From: Xylanimonas protaetiae
GTDB taxonomy: Bacteria; Actinomycetota; Actinomycetes; Actinomycetales; Cellulomonadaceae
Reading direction: 5' to 3'
Length of the DNA stretch: 64,000 nt
NCBI RefSeq assembly: GCF_004135385.1
Contig: NZ_CP035493.1
Span: 930,001-994,000, forward strand
In this document: positions 36,114 to 45,128 of the stretch, piece after piece
Numbering within the stretch: the first letter of the stretch is position 1
Layout: each line of letters opens with the position of its first letter
The notes under the pieces: model-generated
The model's database searches: none
The model's input: only the letters and a program-made list of their open reading frames with translations
Told to the model about the DNA's origin: nothing
Position numbers and translations under genes: made by a program

Positions 36114-37163
36114 TCAGAGGAGCGTCACCGCGAGCGACGACAGCACCGTGTCGATCGGGTTGACGTAGGTGAGCCCCGTGCCGTCCGGGCCGCCCGTCTC
36201 CGAGCCGGCGAACAGCAGGCCCACCGCCACGCCGTCCTCGCGGTACACGAGCGAGCCCGAGTCCCCGCCGCGGGAGAACGGGCCGTCGCCCGTCGACTCG
36301 ACCTCGATCTGCCCGTCGAAGCCCAGCACGCCGAGGTCGTCGCCGTAGCCCACGAGCACGTCGTCCAGCTCGATCGCGCTCACCCGGCCCTGGGTCAGCG
36401 CCGTCGTGCGGCCCAGCTTTGCCACCGACTCCCCGCCCAGCACCTGCGCCGTCGTCGTCACGCGGCCCACCGGGTAGGCCGGGTCCACCTCGATCTCGTC
36501 GTCGAGCAGCGCCAGCGCGCAGTCGACCAGGTGGTGCTCACCCGCCGCCATCGGCGCCCAGCGCGCCAGCGTGCCGATCCGGTCGCGCGGCGCACGGCCA
36601 CCGTCCGCCGGCCCCGGCTGCACGACGACGTCGCCGGCCGCGGCGTCCGGGGACCCGACGAGCACGTGCCAGTTGGACAGCACGAACCGCTCCGTGCCGG
36701 CGTCGTCGGCCCCGGTGACGAACGCGCCCAGCGTCCCCGCCGTCACCGCGACGTGCGCGACCGACACCCCGGGGCGCAGCGGGCGCTCGCGGCGGACGAG
36801 GGCCTGCGCGCCGGCCACCGGCGGGCGCTGCCGCACCGTGGCGAGCGAGCGGATGCGGCCCGTGCGGCGCACGTCGGCGTGGGCCCCGGCCTCGGCGGCG
36901 ACGCGCTTGACCACGGCCCGGGCGGCGGGCAGCCCCAGCCGGTACCGGACGGCGAGCGCGTACCCGCCGTCGTCGGACGGGGCGAGGCCCAGCGACAGCG
37001 TGGGCGACCGGACCGCGTCCGACGGCGTCAGGCCGCCGTCGGACGGACCCTCCCCGGCGACGGCCGACGCCGTGACGGCGCCGTAGCGCTCCGCGAGCTC
37101 GCGCGCGAACGCGCCCAGCTCGGCCTTGATCTGGCGTACCTCGGTCAGCTCCTGGCCACTCAT
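36114..37163 (-). CDS. Trypsin-fold serine protease-like protein without signal peptide
   Basis: 349 residues. The catalytic triad of the chymotrypsin fold is present: His166 (LSNWHVL), Asp214 (VDCALALL), Ser302 (GGDSGSLV). About 130 residues precede the protease domain and no signal peptide or membrane anchor is visible, so it is probably cytoplasmic or released by an unusual route. CAGGAT ends 7 nt before the ATG. The 73-residue gene at 34245 resembles a propeptide-like domain of this group. Confidence 0.8.
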   Translation of the reverse strand: MSGQELTEVRQIKAELGAFARELAERYGAVTASAVAGEGPSDGGLTPSDAVRSPTLSLGLAPSDDGGYALAVRYRLGLPAARAVVKRVAAEAGAHADVRRTGRIRSLATVRQRPPVAGAQALVRRERPLRPGVSVAHVAVTAGTLGAFVTGADDAGTERFVLSNWHVLVGSPDAAAGDVVVQPGPADGGRAPRDRIGTLARWAPMAAGEHHLVDCALALLDDEIEVDPAYPVGRVTTTAQVLGGESVAKLGRTTALTQGRVSAIELDDVLVGYGDDLGVLGFDGQIEVESTGDGPFSRGGDSGSLVYREDGVAVGLLFAGSETGGPDGTGLTYVNPIDTVLSSLAVTLL

Positions 37164-37323
37164 GCGCCCGATCCTGGCGCAGCCCGCGGCACGCGGCGTC
37201 ATGGGCGCGCCGGGGCGCAGGATGCGCCACGCCCGGTCGCGGAAACCGCGGACCTGCGTACCCTGCCGCAACAGCCGACGGCGGCACAGGGGGTGTCGCC
37301 GGATCAGCACGAGGACCACCAGC

Positions 37324-37521
37324 ATGACTTTCGCACCGCCGCGACCGTCCGAGACGATCCCCACCGGGGACGAGATCGCCGCTGCGCGGCTCTGGGCGCT
37401 CGACCACGACCACCAGGCCCTGCTCGCCCACCGCTTCGCGCTGCTGACCCGGGCCTCGTGGGAGGCCCAGACCGCGGCCGACCGGCACCTCGTCGCACGG
37501 CACCGCGCCTCGCTGGCCTGA
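37324..37521 (+). CDS. Small hypothetical protein A
   Basis: 65 residues containing WALDHDHQALLAHRF. The same WALDHD core with a following HR occurs in the small protein at 37726-37932, so they are tandem paralogues. No domain is recognised. The start is placed by a weak CGAGGA Shine-Dalgarno. Confidence 0.5.
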   Translation: MTFAPPRPSETIPTGDEIAAARLWALDHDHQALLAHRFALLTRASWEAQTAADRHLVARHRASLA

Positions 37522-37725
37522 GACGCGGGCTGCGTGTCACGAACCGGGCGCCGGGGGCTCCCTCCCCGCGTGATGCCCGCACCCCTCGCGCCCGGCCGGC
37601 GCCTGTCCTTCGACTTCTCGCGTCATGAACGGGGTGCTGCGCCGTCCTCACGGCAGGACGGCGTACCCCGCAACGGCGCGGAGCACGGTGCGGCGCTCCG
37701 CGAGGCCGAGGGCGAGGACGGGACG

Positions 37726-37932
37726 ATGGAGACGGTGACCGGCCGTGCCGTGACGCGCGACGAGGTGCGCGCCGCGATCCACTGGGCGCTCGACCACGAC
37801 GTGCGCGTGCTCGCGCAGCACCGGCAGGTGGCGCACACGGCGAACGAGCCCCAGCGGCGCCGGTCGGACGCCGACCTGGTCGCGCGGTGGCGCCGGGCGG
37901 TGCCGCAGGAGCGCGCCCCGCTCACCGCCTGA
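37726..37932 (+). CDS. Small hypothetical protein B, paralogue of A
   Basis: 68 residues containing IHWALDHDVRVLAQHRQ. It shares the order DE..AA..WALDHD..LL.HR with the preceding small protein and is otherwise unrecognised. GAGGACGGG lies before the ATG. The frame is open further upstream, so a longer protein cannot be excluded. Confidence 0.5.
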   Translation: METVTGRAVTRDEVRAAIHWALDHDVRVLAQHRQVAHTANEPQRRRSDADLVARWRRAVPQERAPLTA

Positions 37933-37967
37933 GCGGCCGTCGCGACGGCTGCCCGCCACACCGGCCC

Positions 37968-40148
37968 TCACGCCGCGGCGAGCAGCCTCGTCACGCGCAC
38001 CGTGCGGGCGCGCGCCGTCAGGAGCACCGCGAGCGCGGCGCCGGCCAGACCCCACACCACGAGGCTCACGACGGCCGCCGCCGTGCCCCCCGCGGCCGGG
38101 ACCACGAGGCCCACGAGGGCCTTGCGGGCCGCGCCCACGGCCAGGAAGTCCGCGACGCCGTCGAGCCAGGCGGGCACCGTGGCCACGACGCCCGTGGCGA
38201 TGACCAGCACCGCGACGAGCAGCGAGGCCCCGCGCGCGTAGTCGCCCGCGAGCAGCGTGAAGCCCTGGTGCAGCGCGACGAACACGACCGAGACGAGCGC
38301 GCCGACGCCGACGGCGCCGAACCAGCCGCCCGTCGACAGGTGCTCCACACCGGCGAGGATCGCGCCGACGGCGGCGCCCGTGACCGCGCCCACCGCCACC
38401 GGGACGCCCAGGTCCGCGAGGGCGAGCCCCAGCGCGCCCCGCGTCGACCCGAGCAGGCGCTCCCGTGAGGGCCGCCGCACGGTCGTCAGGCCGAGCGCGC
38501 CGAGCCACAGGGCGACGACGGCGAAGAGCGGTCCGGTCGACCCGGTGTCGAGGGAGTCGTCGCCGGGTGCCCGCACGGGGGTCGCGACGACGGAGGAGAG
38601 CGTGGCCCGGTCGCCGTCGGAGTAGGTCGGCACCTGGTCGACCGCCTGGCCGAGCCCGTCGGAGAGCGTCCCGGCCCCGTCGGCGAGCTGCTGGGCGCCG
38701 TCCGCGAGACCGCCCGCACCCGTGGCGACGCCGCCGGCGCCGGAGGCGAGGTCGCCGATGCCGCCCGCGAGGTCCCGGGTGCCGCCCGCGACCTGGTCGA
38801 GGCCGCCCCGGAGCGTGGTCGCGCCGGAGGCGAGCTGCTGGGCGCCGTCCGCGAGGTCGTCCGCGCCAGTGCTGACCTGCCCGGCGCCCGTGGCCAGCTG
38901 CCCCAGGCCGGTGGACAGCCCGGCGATGCCCGACTGGAGCTGGCCCGCCCCGGCGGAGGCCGCGGTCAGGCCGCCGGCCAGCGCGTGAAGGGTCGGCGCG
39001 GTCGCGGGGTCGCCCGCCGTGCCGACCGCGGCCGCGAGCCCGTCGAGCGCGACGGGCGTCGTCCCCATCGCGGTCAGCAGGTCGGCGTAGGGGGCGCAGC
39101 CCGCGCCGGGCGCGGTGACGTCGCACCCCTTCTCGGCGAGGAACGCGGCCAGCGCGGCGTTCGTCGCCGACGTGCTCGCGCGCAGCGCGCCGACCGCGCC
39201 GCCGATCTGGGTGGCCGCCTCGGACGCACCGCCCGCGGCGGTGCCGAGCTGCGCGGCGAGCGTCCCGGCGCCAGCGGCGAGCTGGTCCGCCCCGGTGCGG
39301 GACCGGCCGATCCCGTCGGCCACCTGGCCGGCGCCGTCGGCGACCTGCCCGGCCCCGGTCGCGAGCTGTCGCGCGCCGGAGACGAGGCCGCCGGCACCCG
39401 AGGCCGCCTGCCCCGCGCCCTCCGCGAGCCGGTCCGCGCCGGAGGCGGCCGACGTCGCGCCGTCGGCGAGCTGCTGGGCGCCCTCGGCGAGCTGGGCGGC
39501 GCCGTCGGAGGCGGACGTCGCCCCCGCGGCGAGCTGCGACGCGCCGTCGGCGGCCTGGCCGAGCTGCTCGGACAGCGTGCCGAACCCGACCAGCACGTTG
39601 TCCACGTACGTCTGCGTGAGGGAGGAGCCCATGACGGACGTGGCCGTCGAGGCCACGTAGCGCGCGATGAGCGCGTCGGCGACGCGGCCGCCGGGCGGCG
39701 TGGCGACGTCGATCGTGGCCTGGCGCGCGGCAGCGGCGTCGCCGCCGAACGACGTCGCGGCGGCCGAGAAGTCCTGCGGGATGGTGACGACGGCCGCGAA
39801 CGTCCCGTCGGCCAGCCCGGCGCGGGCCGTGGCGGCGTTGGTGATCTGCCACTCGTAGCCGAGGTCGGTGGCCGGCGCGGCCGCGACCTTCTGCTCGGTG
39901 GAGGGCGCCGCGCCCGAGACGAGGCCCGCGGCGAGCTGCCGCCCGAGCGGCACGAGCTGCCCCTGGACGGTCACGGGCTCGTCGAGGTTCACGATGGCGG
40001 CGCGCACGGTGTCGAGCCGCTCGGCGGGGTTCCACAGGGCGGTGAGCAGCAGGCCGAGCACGAGCAGCGGCAGGAGCGCGACGGCGACGAGCCGCGCGAT
40101 GCCGCGCCGGGTACCGGCGCGGGAACCGAGGCGGGTCAGGGCGTTCAC
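37968..40148 (-). CDS. YhgE/Pip-family membrane protein
   Basis: 726 residues. An N-terminal helix and Pip domain (LNPAERLDTVRAAIVNLDEP-like region, then QKVAAAPATDLGYEW) are followed by a long extracytoplasmic stretch of Ala/Gly-rich repeats with the rhythm of AxGAxxLAxG (roughly residues 190-530), and five to six C-terminal helices. Pip/YhgE proteins are ABC-2-like exporters or phage receptors. The GTG overlaps the MMPL stop by 4 bp, so this is the second gene of an efflux operon. Confidence 0.9.
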   Translation of the reverse strand: MNALTRLGSRAGTRRGIARLVAVALLPLLVLGLLLTALWNPAERLDTVRAAIVNLDEPVTVQGQLVPLGRQLAAGLVSGAAPSTEQKVAAAPATDLGYEWQITNAATARAGLADGTFAAVVTIPQDFSAAATSFGGDAAAARQATIDVATPPGGRVADALIARYVASTATSVMGSSLTQTYVDNVLVGFGTLSEQLGQAADGASQLAAGATSASDGAAQLAEGAQQLADGATSAASGADRLAEGAGQAASGAGGLVSGARQLATGAGQVADGAGQVADGIGRSRTGADQLAAGAGTLAAQLGTAAGGASEAATQIGGAVGALRASTSATNAALAAFLAEKGCDVTAPGAGCAPYADLLTAMGTTPVALDGLAAAVGTAGDPATAPTLHALAGGLTAASAGAGQLQSGIAGLSTGLGQLATGAGQVSTGADDLADGAQQLASGATTLRGGLDQVAGGTRDLAGGIGDLASGAGGVATGAGGLADGAQQLADGAGTLSDGLGQAVDQVPTYSDGDRATLSSVVATPVRAPGDDSLDTGSTGPLFAVVALWLGALGLTTVRRPSRERLLGSTRGALGLALADLGVPVAVGAVTGAAVGAILAGVEHLSTGGWFGAVGVGALVSVVFVALHQGFTLLAGDYARGASLLVAVLVIATGVVATVPAWLDGVADFLAVGAARKALVGLVVPAAGGTAAAVVSLVVWGLAGAALAVLLTARARTVRVTRLLAAA

Positions 40149-43030
40149 AGCGACACCTCCGTGTCGTCGGTGTCGGGGACCGTGTCGACGGGGACGGGGA
40201 TCGGGGTCCGGGGTGGCTCGGCGACCGCGCGACCCGGCAGGTCGGCGACCGGGGCCCCGGGCAGCAGGTCCGTGGCGTCGGCGCCCGTGGTGCCCACGAG
40301 CACCGCGACCCCGGCGGCCTGCGCGGCCGCCAGCGCGGCGGCCAGGTCGTCGCGCCGGTCGCGCTCCGCGAGCGCCTCGCCGTGCAGCACGACGACGGCG
40401 CGCACGGGCCCGCGCACGCCGGCGCGGGCGGCGGCGCGCACGGCGTCCGCGGCGGACGGCCGGGGCGTGGCGGCGTCGACGAGGGCGACGCGGCGGCGCA
40501 CGGCACCGGCCCGCTCGGGCAGCACGAACCCGGCCACCTTGACCGCCCCGCCGGAGCCGTCGGCCCGCAGGCGCCCGGCGAGGGACAGCAGGACGGCGTC
40601 CACCGCCGCCCCGGTGTCGCCGCGCACGACGAGCGCCCCGCCGTCGGGCACGCGCACCGTGACGGGGCCGGCCACGGGCCCGCGCGGCCCGTCGACCACG
40701 AGCTCGTGCGCGACGACGACGTCGGTGGCACCGGGCTCGGGCCAGTCGGCGAGCGCGAGCTCCTTGGTGATGCCCTCGCCCTCGACGTCGAAGTGCGGCA
40801 GCAGGCGGTCGAGCCACCGCGGGATGTACCAGGCGTGCTCGCCGAGCAGCGCCATGACCGCGGGCACGAGCACCATGCGCACCACGAACGCGTCGACGGC
40901 GACGCCGACGGCGAGGCCCAGCGCGATGGGCTTGAGGTTCATGTCGCCCTCGGGCACGAACGCGGCGAAGACGGCGAACATGATGACGGCGGCCGCGGTG
41001 ACCACGGGGGCCGAGCCGCGGAACCCGCTGTGGACGGCCCGCCGCGCGCGGCCCGGCCCGGAGCCGTGCACGTAGTCCTCGCGCATGCGGGACACGAGGA
41101 ACACCTCGTAGTCCATGGCCAGGCCGAACAGCACGCCCATGAGGACGATGGGCATGAAGCTGATGACCGGGCCGGTGCGGGTGACGTTGAGGGCGTCGGC
41201 CAGGACCCCGTGCTGGAACACGAGCGTCACGACGCCGAACGCAGCACCGACGCTGAGCAGGTAGCCGAGCGACGCCTTGACGGGCACCCAGACGGAGCGG
41301 AACACCATCGTCAGCAGCACGAGGCACAGCCCGACGACGACGATGCCGAACGGCAGCAGCGCCTCGCCGAGCTTGGCGGACACGTCGATGCCGACGGCGG
41401 TGAACCCGGTGACGGCGATCTCGACGCCGTACTTCTCCTGGAGGTGCGGGCGCAGCGCGCGGATCTCGTGCACCAGGTCCTCGGTGGCCACCGACGTCGG
41501 GCCGCCCTCGGGGATCACCTGGACGATGCCCGTGTCGGCGGACTGGTTAGGGGTGGCGAGCGGGACGTCGGCGACGCCGGGCAGGGCGCGGATCTCGTCG
41601 GCGAGCGCGTTCATGAGCCCGACCGGGTCGGTGCTCGTGACGATCGGGGCCGTGACGATGAGCGGGCCGTTGAACCCCTCGCCGAACTGGTCGGAGATGA
41701 GGTCGTAGGTGATGCGGGCGTCGGAGTCGCGCGGCAGCACGCCGGCGTCGGGCAGCGCGAGCCGCAGCCCGGTGGCGGGCCAGGTCAGCGCACCGAGCGC
41801 GACGACGACCACGACGACGGTGACGGCGGGCCAGCGCGTCACACCGCGCACCCAGGCGGCGAAGACGCCGCGCTCGCGCGCGGCCCCGGTCGGGCTGCCG
41901 TCGCCCTGGCCGTCCCCGGCGGGCGCCGCCGTCGCTGGCCCCGCCGATGCGGGCTGGAACCGGCGCGGAGCGGTGCGAGCCGCCTTGCGCGCCGCCTTCC
42001 GGCCCGCCTTGGGCCGCAGCCGCTCCCCCGCGAACCCGAGCAGCGCGGGCAGCAGCGTGAGCGACACGAGCACCGCGATGCCGACGCCTACGGCCGCGGC
42101 CACGCCCATGACGGTGAGGAACGGGATCCCGGCGACGCCGAGGCCGACGAGCGCGATCATCACGGTGAGCCCGGCGAACACGACGGCGGAGCCCGCGGTC
42201 GCGTTGGCACGCGCGACCGACTCCTCGACGTCGAGCCCGTCGCGCAGCTGGTCGCGGTGCCGGGACACGACGAACAGGGCGTAGTCGATGCCGACGGCCA
42301 GCCCGAGCATCACGGCGAGCATGGGCGTCGTCGAGCCGATCGTGGCCACCGACGTCGCGGCGAACAGCAGGCCCATGCTCACGCCGACGCCGACGAGGGC
42401 GTTGACGAGCGGCAGGCCCGCGGCGACGAACGAGCCGAGCGTCAGCACGAGCACCACGAGCGCGACGACGAGGCCGAGGCCCTCGGTCACCGAGATCGCG
42501 GGGAACTCGGTGGCGAAGAGCTGGCCGCCCAGCTCGGCGCGGGCGCCGTCGGGCAGCGCCGCCCGGAGGACGTCCACCTGGTCGGTGAGGGCCGCCTTGG
42601 TGGCGTCGGTGATGGAGCCGAGGTCGCCGTCGAGCTGCACCTGGAGGATGGTCGCGGTGCCGGCGTCGTTGGTCGCGGCGGCGAGCTGCTCGTCGTACGG
42701 GGACGTCACGGCGGCCACCTGGTCGACGCCGCCGAGCGCGGTGACAGCGGCCTCGACGGGGGTTCGCACGTCGTCGTCGGCGACGGTGCCGCCGTCAGGA
42801 GCGACCACGACCACCTGCGCGGAGACGCCGCTGACCTGGGGGAACGTCGCTGCGAGGCGCTCGAGCGCCGCGTTCGCCTCGGTGCCGGGGATGCTCACCT
42901 CGTTGTCGAGGCCCTGCATGAGCAGGCCCGCTCCGCCACCGACGACGGCGAGCACCACCACCCACAGGAGCACGACGAGGCGGCGGGCGCGCAGCGCCCA
43001 GCGACCGAGCTGGTACAGGACGGAGGACAT
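40145..43030 (-). CDS. MMPL-family RND transporter with a C-terminal degenerate ABC-like domain
   Basis: 961 residues. The first 745 or so form a typical MMPL transporter (GIDYALFVVSRHRDQLRDG; AMDYEVFLVSRMRED; two sets of membrane helices around two extracytoplasmic loops). The last 215 or so resemble an ABC ATPase with key motifs lost: VPDGGALVVRGDTGAAVDAV stands where a Walker A GxxGxGKST should be, and AALAAAQAAGVAVLVGTTGA stands in the D-loop/H-loop region. ATP binding by this domain is doubtful. The start is set by AGGAG. Divergent TetR at 43108 with a double operator likely controls it. Confidence 0.9.
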   Translation of the reverse strand: MSSVLYQLGRWALRARRLVVLLWVVVLAVVGGGAGLLMQGLDNEVSIPGTEANAALERLAATFPQVSGVSAQVVVVAPDGGTVADDDVRTPVEAAVTALGGVDQVAAVTSPYDEQLAAATNDAGTATILQVQLDGDLGSITDATKAALTDQVDVLRAALPDGARAELGGQLFATEFPAISVTEGLGLVVALVVLVLTLGSFVAAGLPLVNALVGVGVSMGLLFAATSVATIGSTTPMLAVMLGLAVGIDYALFVVSRHRDQLRDGLDVEESVARANATAGSAVVFAGLTVMIALVGLGVAGIPFLTVMGVAAAVGVGIAVLVSLTLLPALLGFAGERLRPKAGRKAARKAARTAPRRFQPASAGPATAAPAGDGQGDGSPTGAARERGVFAAWVRGVTRWPAVTVVVVVVALGALTWPATGLRLALPDAGVLPRDSDARITYDLISDQFGEGFNGPLIVTAPIVTSTDPVGLMNALADEIRALPGVADVPLATPNQSADTGIVQVIPEGGPTSVATEDLVHEIRALRPHLQEKYGVEIAVTGFTAVGIDVSAKLGEALLPFGIVVVGLCLVLLTMVFRSVWVPVKASLGYLLSVGAAFGVVTLVFQHGVLADALNVTRTGPVISFMPIVLMGVLFGLAMDYEVFLVSRMREDYVHGSGPGRARRAVHSGFRGSAPVVTAAAVIMFAVFAAFVPEGDMNLKPIALGLAVGVAVDAFVVRMVLVPAVMALLGEHAWYIPRWLDRLLPHFDVEGEGITKELALADWPEPGATDVVVAHELVVDGPRGPVAGPVTVRVPDGGALVVRGDTGAAVDAVLLSLAGRLRADGSGGAVKVAGFVLPERAGAVRRRVALVDAATPRPSAADAVRAAARAGVRGPVRAVVVLHGEALAERDRRDDLAAALAAAQAAGVAVLVGTTGADATDLLPGAPVADLPGRAVAEPPRTPIPVPVDTVPDTDDTEVSL

Positions 43031-43059
43031 ACGTCTCCTGGGGTGCGACGGCGCGGATT

Positions 43060-43092
43060 GATACACGACTGTATCCGATACAGGACTGTATT
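43060..43092. promoter_or_regulatory. Double TetR-type operator between MMPL and tetR
   Basis: Two similar dyads: GATACACGACTGTATC (43060-43075) is perfect, GATACAGGACTGTATT (43077-43092) has one mismatch. Both use half-sites ATACA/TGTAT with a 4-bp centre, and the centres are 17 bp apart. This fits a repressor binding as two dimers and blocking both promoters. Confidence 0.8.
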
Positions 43093-43107
43093 GGATACGC
43101 TGGCCGG

Positions 43108-43731
43108 ATGATCAACCCGCCCGTCTCCGCCCGGCGCGAGCGCACGCGCGAACGGCTGCTCGACGCGGCCGTCCAGGTCTTCGCGCGCGTCGGGTTCGGG
43201 GCCGCGTCCGTCGAGGCGATCGCCGAGGCCGCCGGGTTCACCCGGGGCGCGTTCTACTCGAACTTCGAGAGCAAGGAGCACCTGTTCCTCGCGCTCACCG
43301 ACCGGCAGTTCCGCGAGCAGGTCGTGGCGCTCGAGGCGGCCGTCGCGAGCGTGGGCGCCGACGTCGTGCACGACCGGCACGTGGACCGTAGCGCGATCCG
43401 CACCGTCCTCGCGCTGGTCACCGAGGGCAAGGCGCCCGGCGCGCGGTGGCACCTCGTGGGCGTCGAGTTCGAGCTGCTCGCCATGCGCGACCCCGCCGTC
43501 GCCGCCGCCTGGCGCGACCAGCAGCGCACCATGCGCACGGAGCTCGCGGAGGCGCTCACGCGCCTGCTCGCGCGCGTCGGGCTGCGCTTCGCCGTCGCCG
43601 CCGACGTCGCCGTCGACCTGCTGCTCGGCACCTACGAGGCCGCCGCGCGCGACGCCTACGTCGTGGGCCGGGACACCCCGGACCCGCGCACGCTCGAGAC
43701 GCTCGTGGACCTGGTGATCACGGAGGCGTGA
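43108..43731 (+). CDS. TetR-family transcriptional regulator
   Basis: 207 residues. The N-terminal TetR helix-turn-helix is SVEAIAEAAGFTRGAFYSNF. The C-terminus contains PGARWHLVGVEFELLAMRDP, the end of a ligand domain. Divergent from the MMPL-Pip operon, it is very likely that operon's repressor, responding to a lipophilic or antimicrobial compound. TACGCT ends 6 nt before the ATG. Confidence 0.93.
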   Translation: MINPPVSARRERTRERLLDAAVQVFARVGFGAASVEAIAEAAGFTRGAFYSNFESKEHLFLALTDRQFREQVVALEAAVASVGADVVHDRHVDRSAIRTVLALVTEGKAPGARWHLVGVEFELLAMRDPAVAAAWRDQQRTMRTELAEALTRLLARVGLRFAVAADVAVDLLLGTYEAAARDAYVVGRDTPDPRTLETLVDLVITEA

Positions 43732-43741
43732 GCCACGTCGG

Positions 43742-45007
43742 TCAGGGGCCCAGGAGAGCCAGCGGCACCACGCCGATGCCGTCCCGTCGACGGTAGGCGT
43801 CCGGTCCCGCCGTCACGACGACGGCGTCGACCAGGTCGTCGCCGATGCGCTCCTTGAGCCAGTGGAGGTGGGTGACGTCAGCGTCCTCGACAGACGACGC
43901 GAGCTTGACCTCCACGGCCAGGACACGGCCGTCCGGTCGGACGACGACGAGGTCCACCTCGCGGTTCCCGTTCTGGGTGCGCAGATGGCCCAGTCGCGCG
44001 TCACAGGCTTCGGCGTAGGTCGCGAGGCTGACCGCCGTCAGCGTCTCGAAGAGCCTGCCGAGCATCGAACCCTCCACGAGCTGACGGTTGCCCTGCTCAC
44101 CCCGCAGCAGTCCAGACGCGTCAAGGCCGAGCAGCCTGACGGCGAGCGCCGGGTCGGCGAGCATGTGCTTCGGCGCCTGACCGAGTCTGTCGAGGTGGTT
44201 GCGTGCTGGAGTCCATGCCGGGACCGGGTCCAGGAGCCAGAGCGAGGTGAGAGCGTCGCGATAGCTGATCGTCGTCGACTTCGCGGGCTTGTCGGGAGCA
44301 CCCGGCGTCGCCGCGTCCAGGATCTTGCTGTAGCTCGTCGTCGTGGCGGTGGCGGCCGCATACGCGGCAAGCCAGCCACGCAGCGTCGCCGGGCGTCGCA
44401 CGGGGTAGCCCTGCTCGGGGAACTCTCGCTGCACCACGTTCTCGACGTAGGCGTCGAGCTCCGCGTTCCGCGCCCGCACGGGGAGGCCCCGCAGTGCGGG
44501 GAGGCCTGACGCGGTGATCTCCTCGACGTAGTCCGTGAGCGTGAGCCTCGTCCGGCCCTGGAGCTCGCGCTCGCCGTCGAGCATCGCCTTCAGCGACACC
44601 GTGGGACTCTCGATCCCGCGCTCGGCCACGGAGAGAGGGCGCATGCGCAGAGGCACGATGCGCCCTGCTCCGGAGTGGATCACCGCGCCGCGCGGAGCCG
44701 AGCTTCCCGCGATCAGGAAGTGACCTGGCGGGGATCCGGCGTCGACCGCGCGCTTGACGGCATCCCAGACCTCCGGGAGGCGCTGCCACTCGTCGACCAG
44801 CACCGGTCCGCGCGCGGCGACGAGCACGCTCGGGTCGGCGGCGACGATCTGGCGCTGGCTGGTCTCCGACAGGTCGAAGACCGAGCTGGCTCGCTGGAGT
44901 GCGGTCGCCGTCTTCCCGACGGACTTGGGTCCGAAGATCGCCAGGGCGCGGAGGTGCGGCTGGAGGTCGTCAAGGGTGTCGTCGATGATCCGCCGGACAT
45001 AGGTCAC
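43742..45007 (-). CDS. AAA ATPase with DUF4143 nuclease-like C-terminus
   Basis: 421 residues. AAA_14: Walker A GPKSVGKT and Walker B PVLVDEW, then a DUF4143 module and a C-terminal PD-(D/E)XK-like motif (REVDLVVVRP, LAVEVKL). The family is common in bacterial accessory DNA but its role is not established. The GTG at 45007 is used because TAGCGT ends 7 nt before it; a longer start (45034) lacks a site. The region has lower GC than neighbours, suggesting acquisition. It converges with the tetR gene. Confidence 0.85.
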   Translation of the reverse strand: MTYVRRIIDDTLDDLQPHLRALAIFGPKSVGKTATALQRASSVFDLSETSQRQIVAADPSVLVAARGPVLVDEWQRLPEVWDAVKRAVDAGSPPGHFLIAGSSAPRGAVIHSGAGRIVPLRMRPLSVAERGIESPTVSLKAMLDGERELQGRTRLTLTDYVEEITASGLPALRGLPVRARNAELDAYVENVVQREFPEQGYPVRRPATLRGWLAAYAAATATTTSYSKILDAATPGAPDKPAKSTTISYRDALTSLWLLDPVPAWTPARNHLDRLGQAPKHMLADPALAVRLLGLDASGLLRGEQGNRQLVEGSMLGRLFETLTAVSLATYAEACDARLGHLRTQNGNREVDLVVVRPDGRVLAVEVKLASSVEDADVTHLHWLKERIGDDLVDAVVVTAGPDAYRRRDGIGVVPLALLGP

Positions 45008-45128
45008 GGAGGCTACGCTACCGTTCGCACACATTCTAAGCGACTGTTAGCACGCCATCTACAAGACTATTCGCACCGGTCCTGCGCTTCCGTTCGCATC
45101 TCGGCCGGGCCCGCCGCCCACGACGTCC

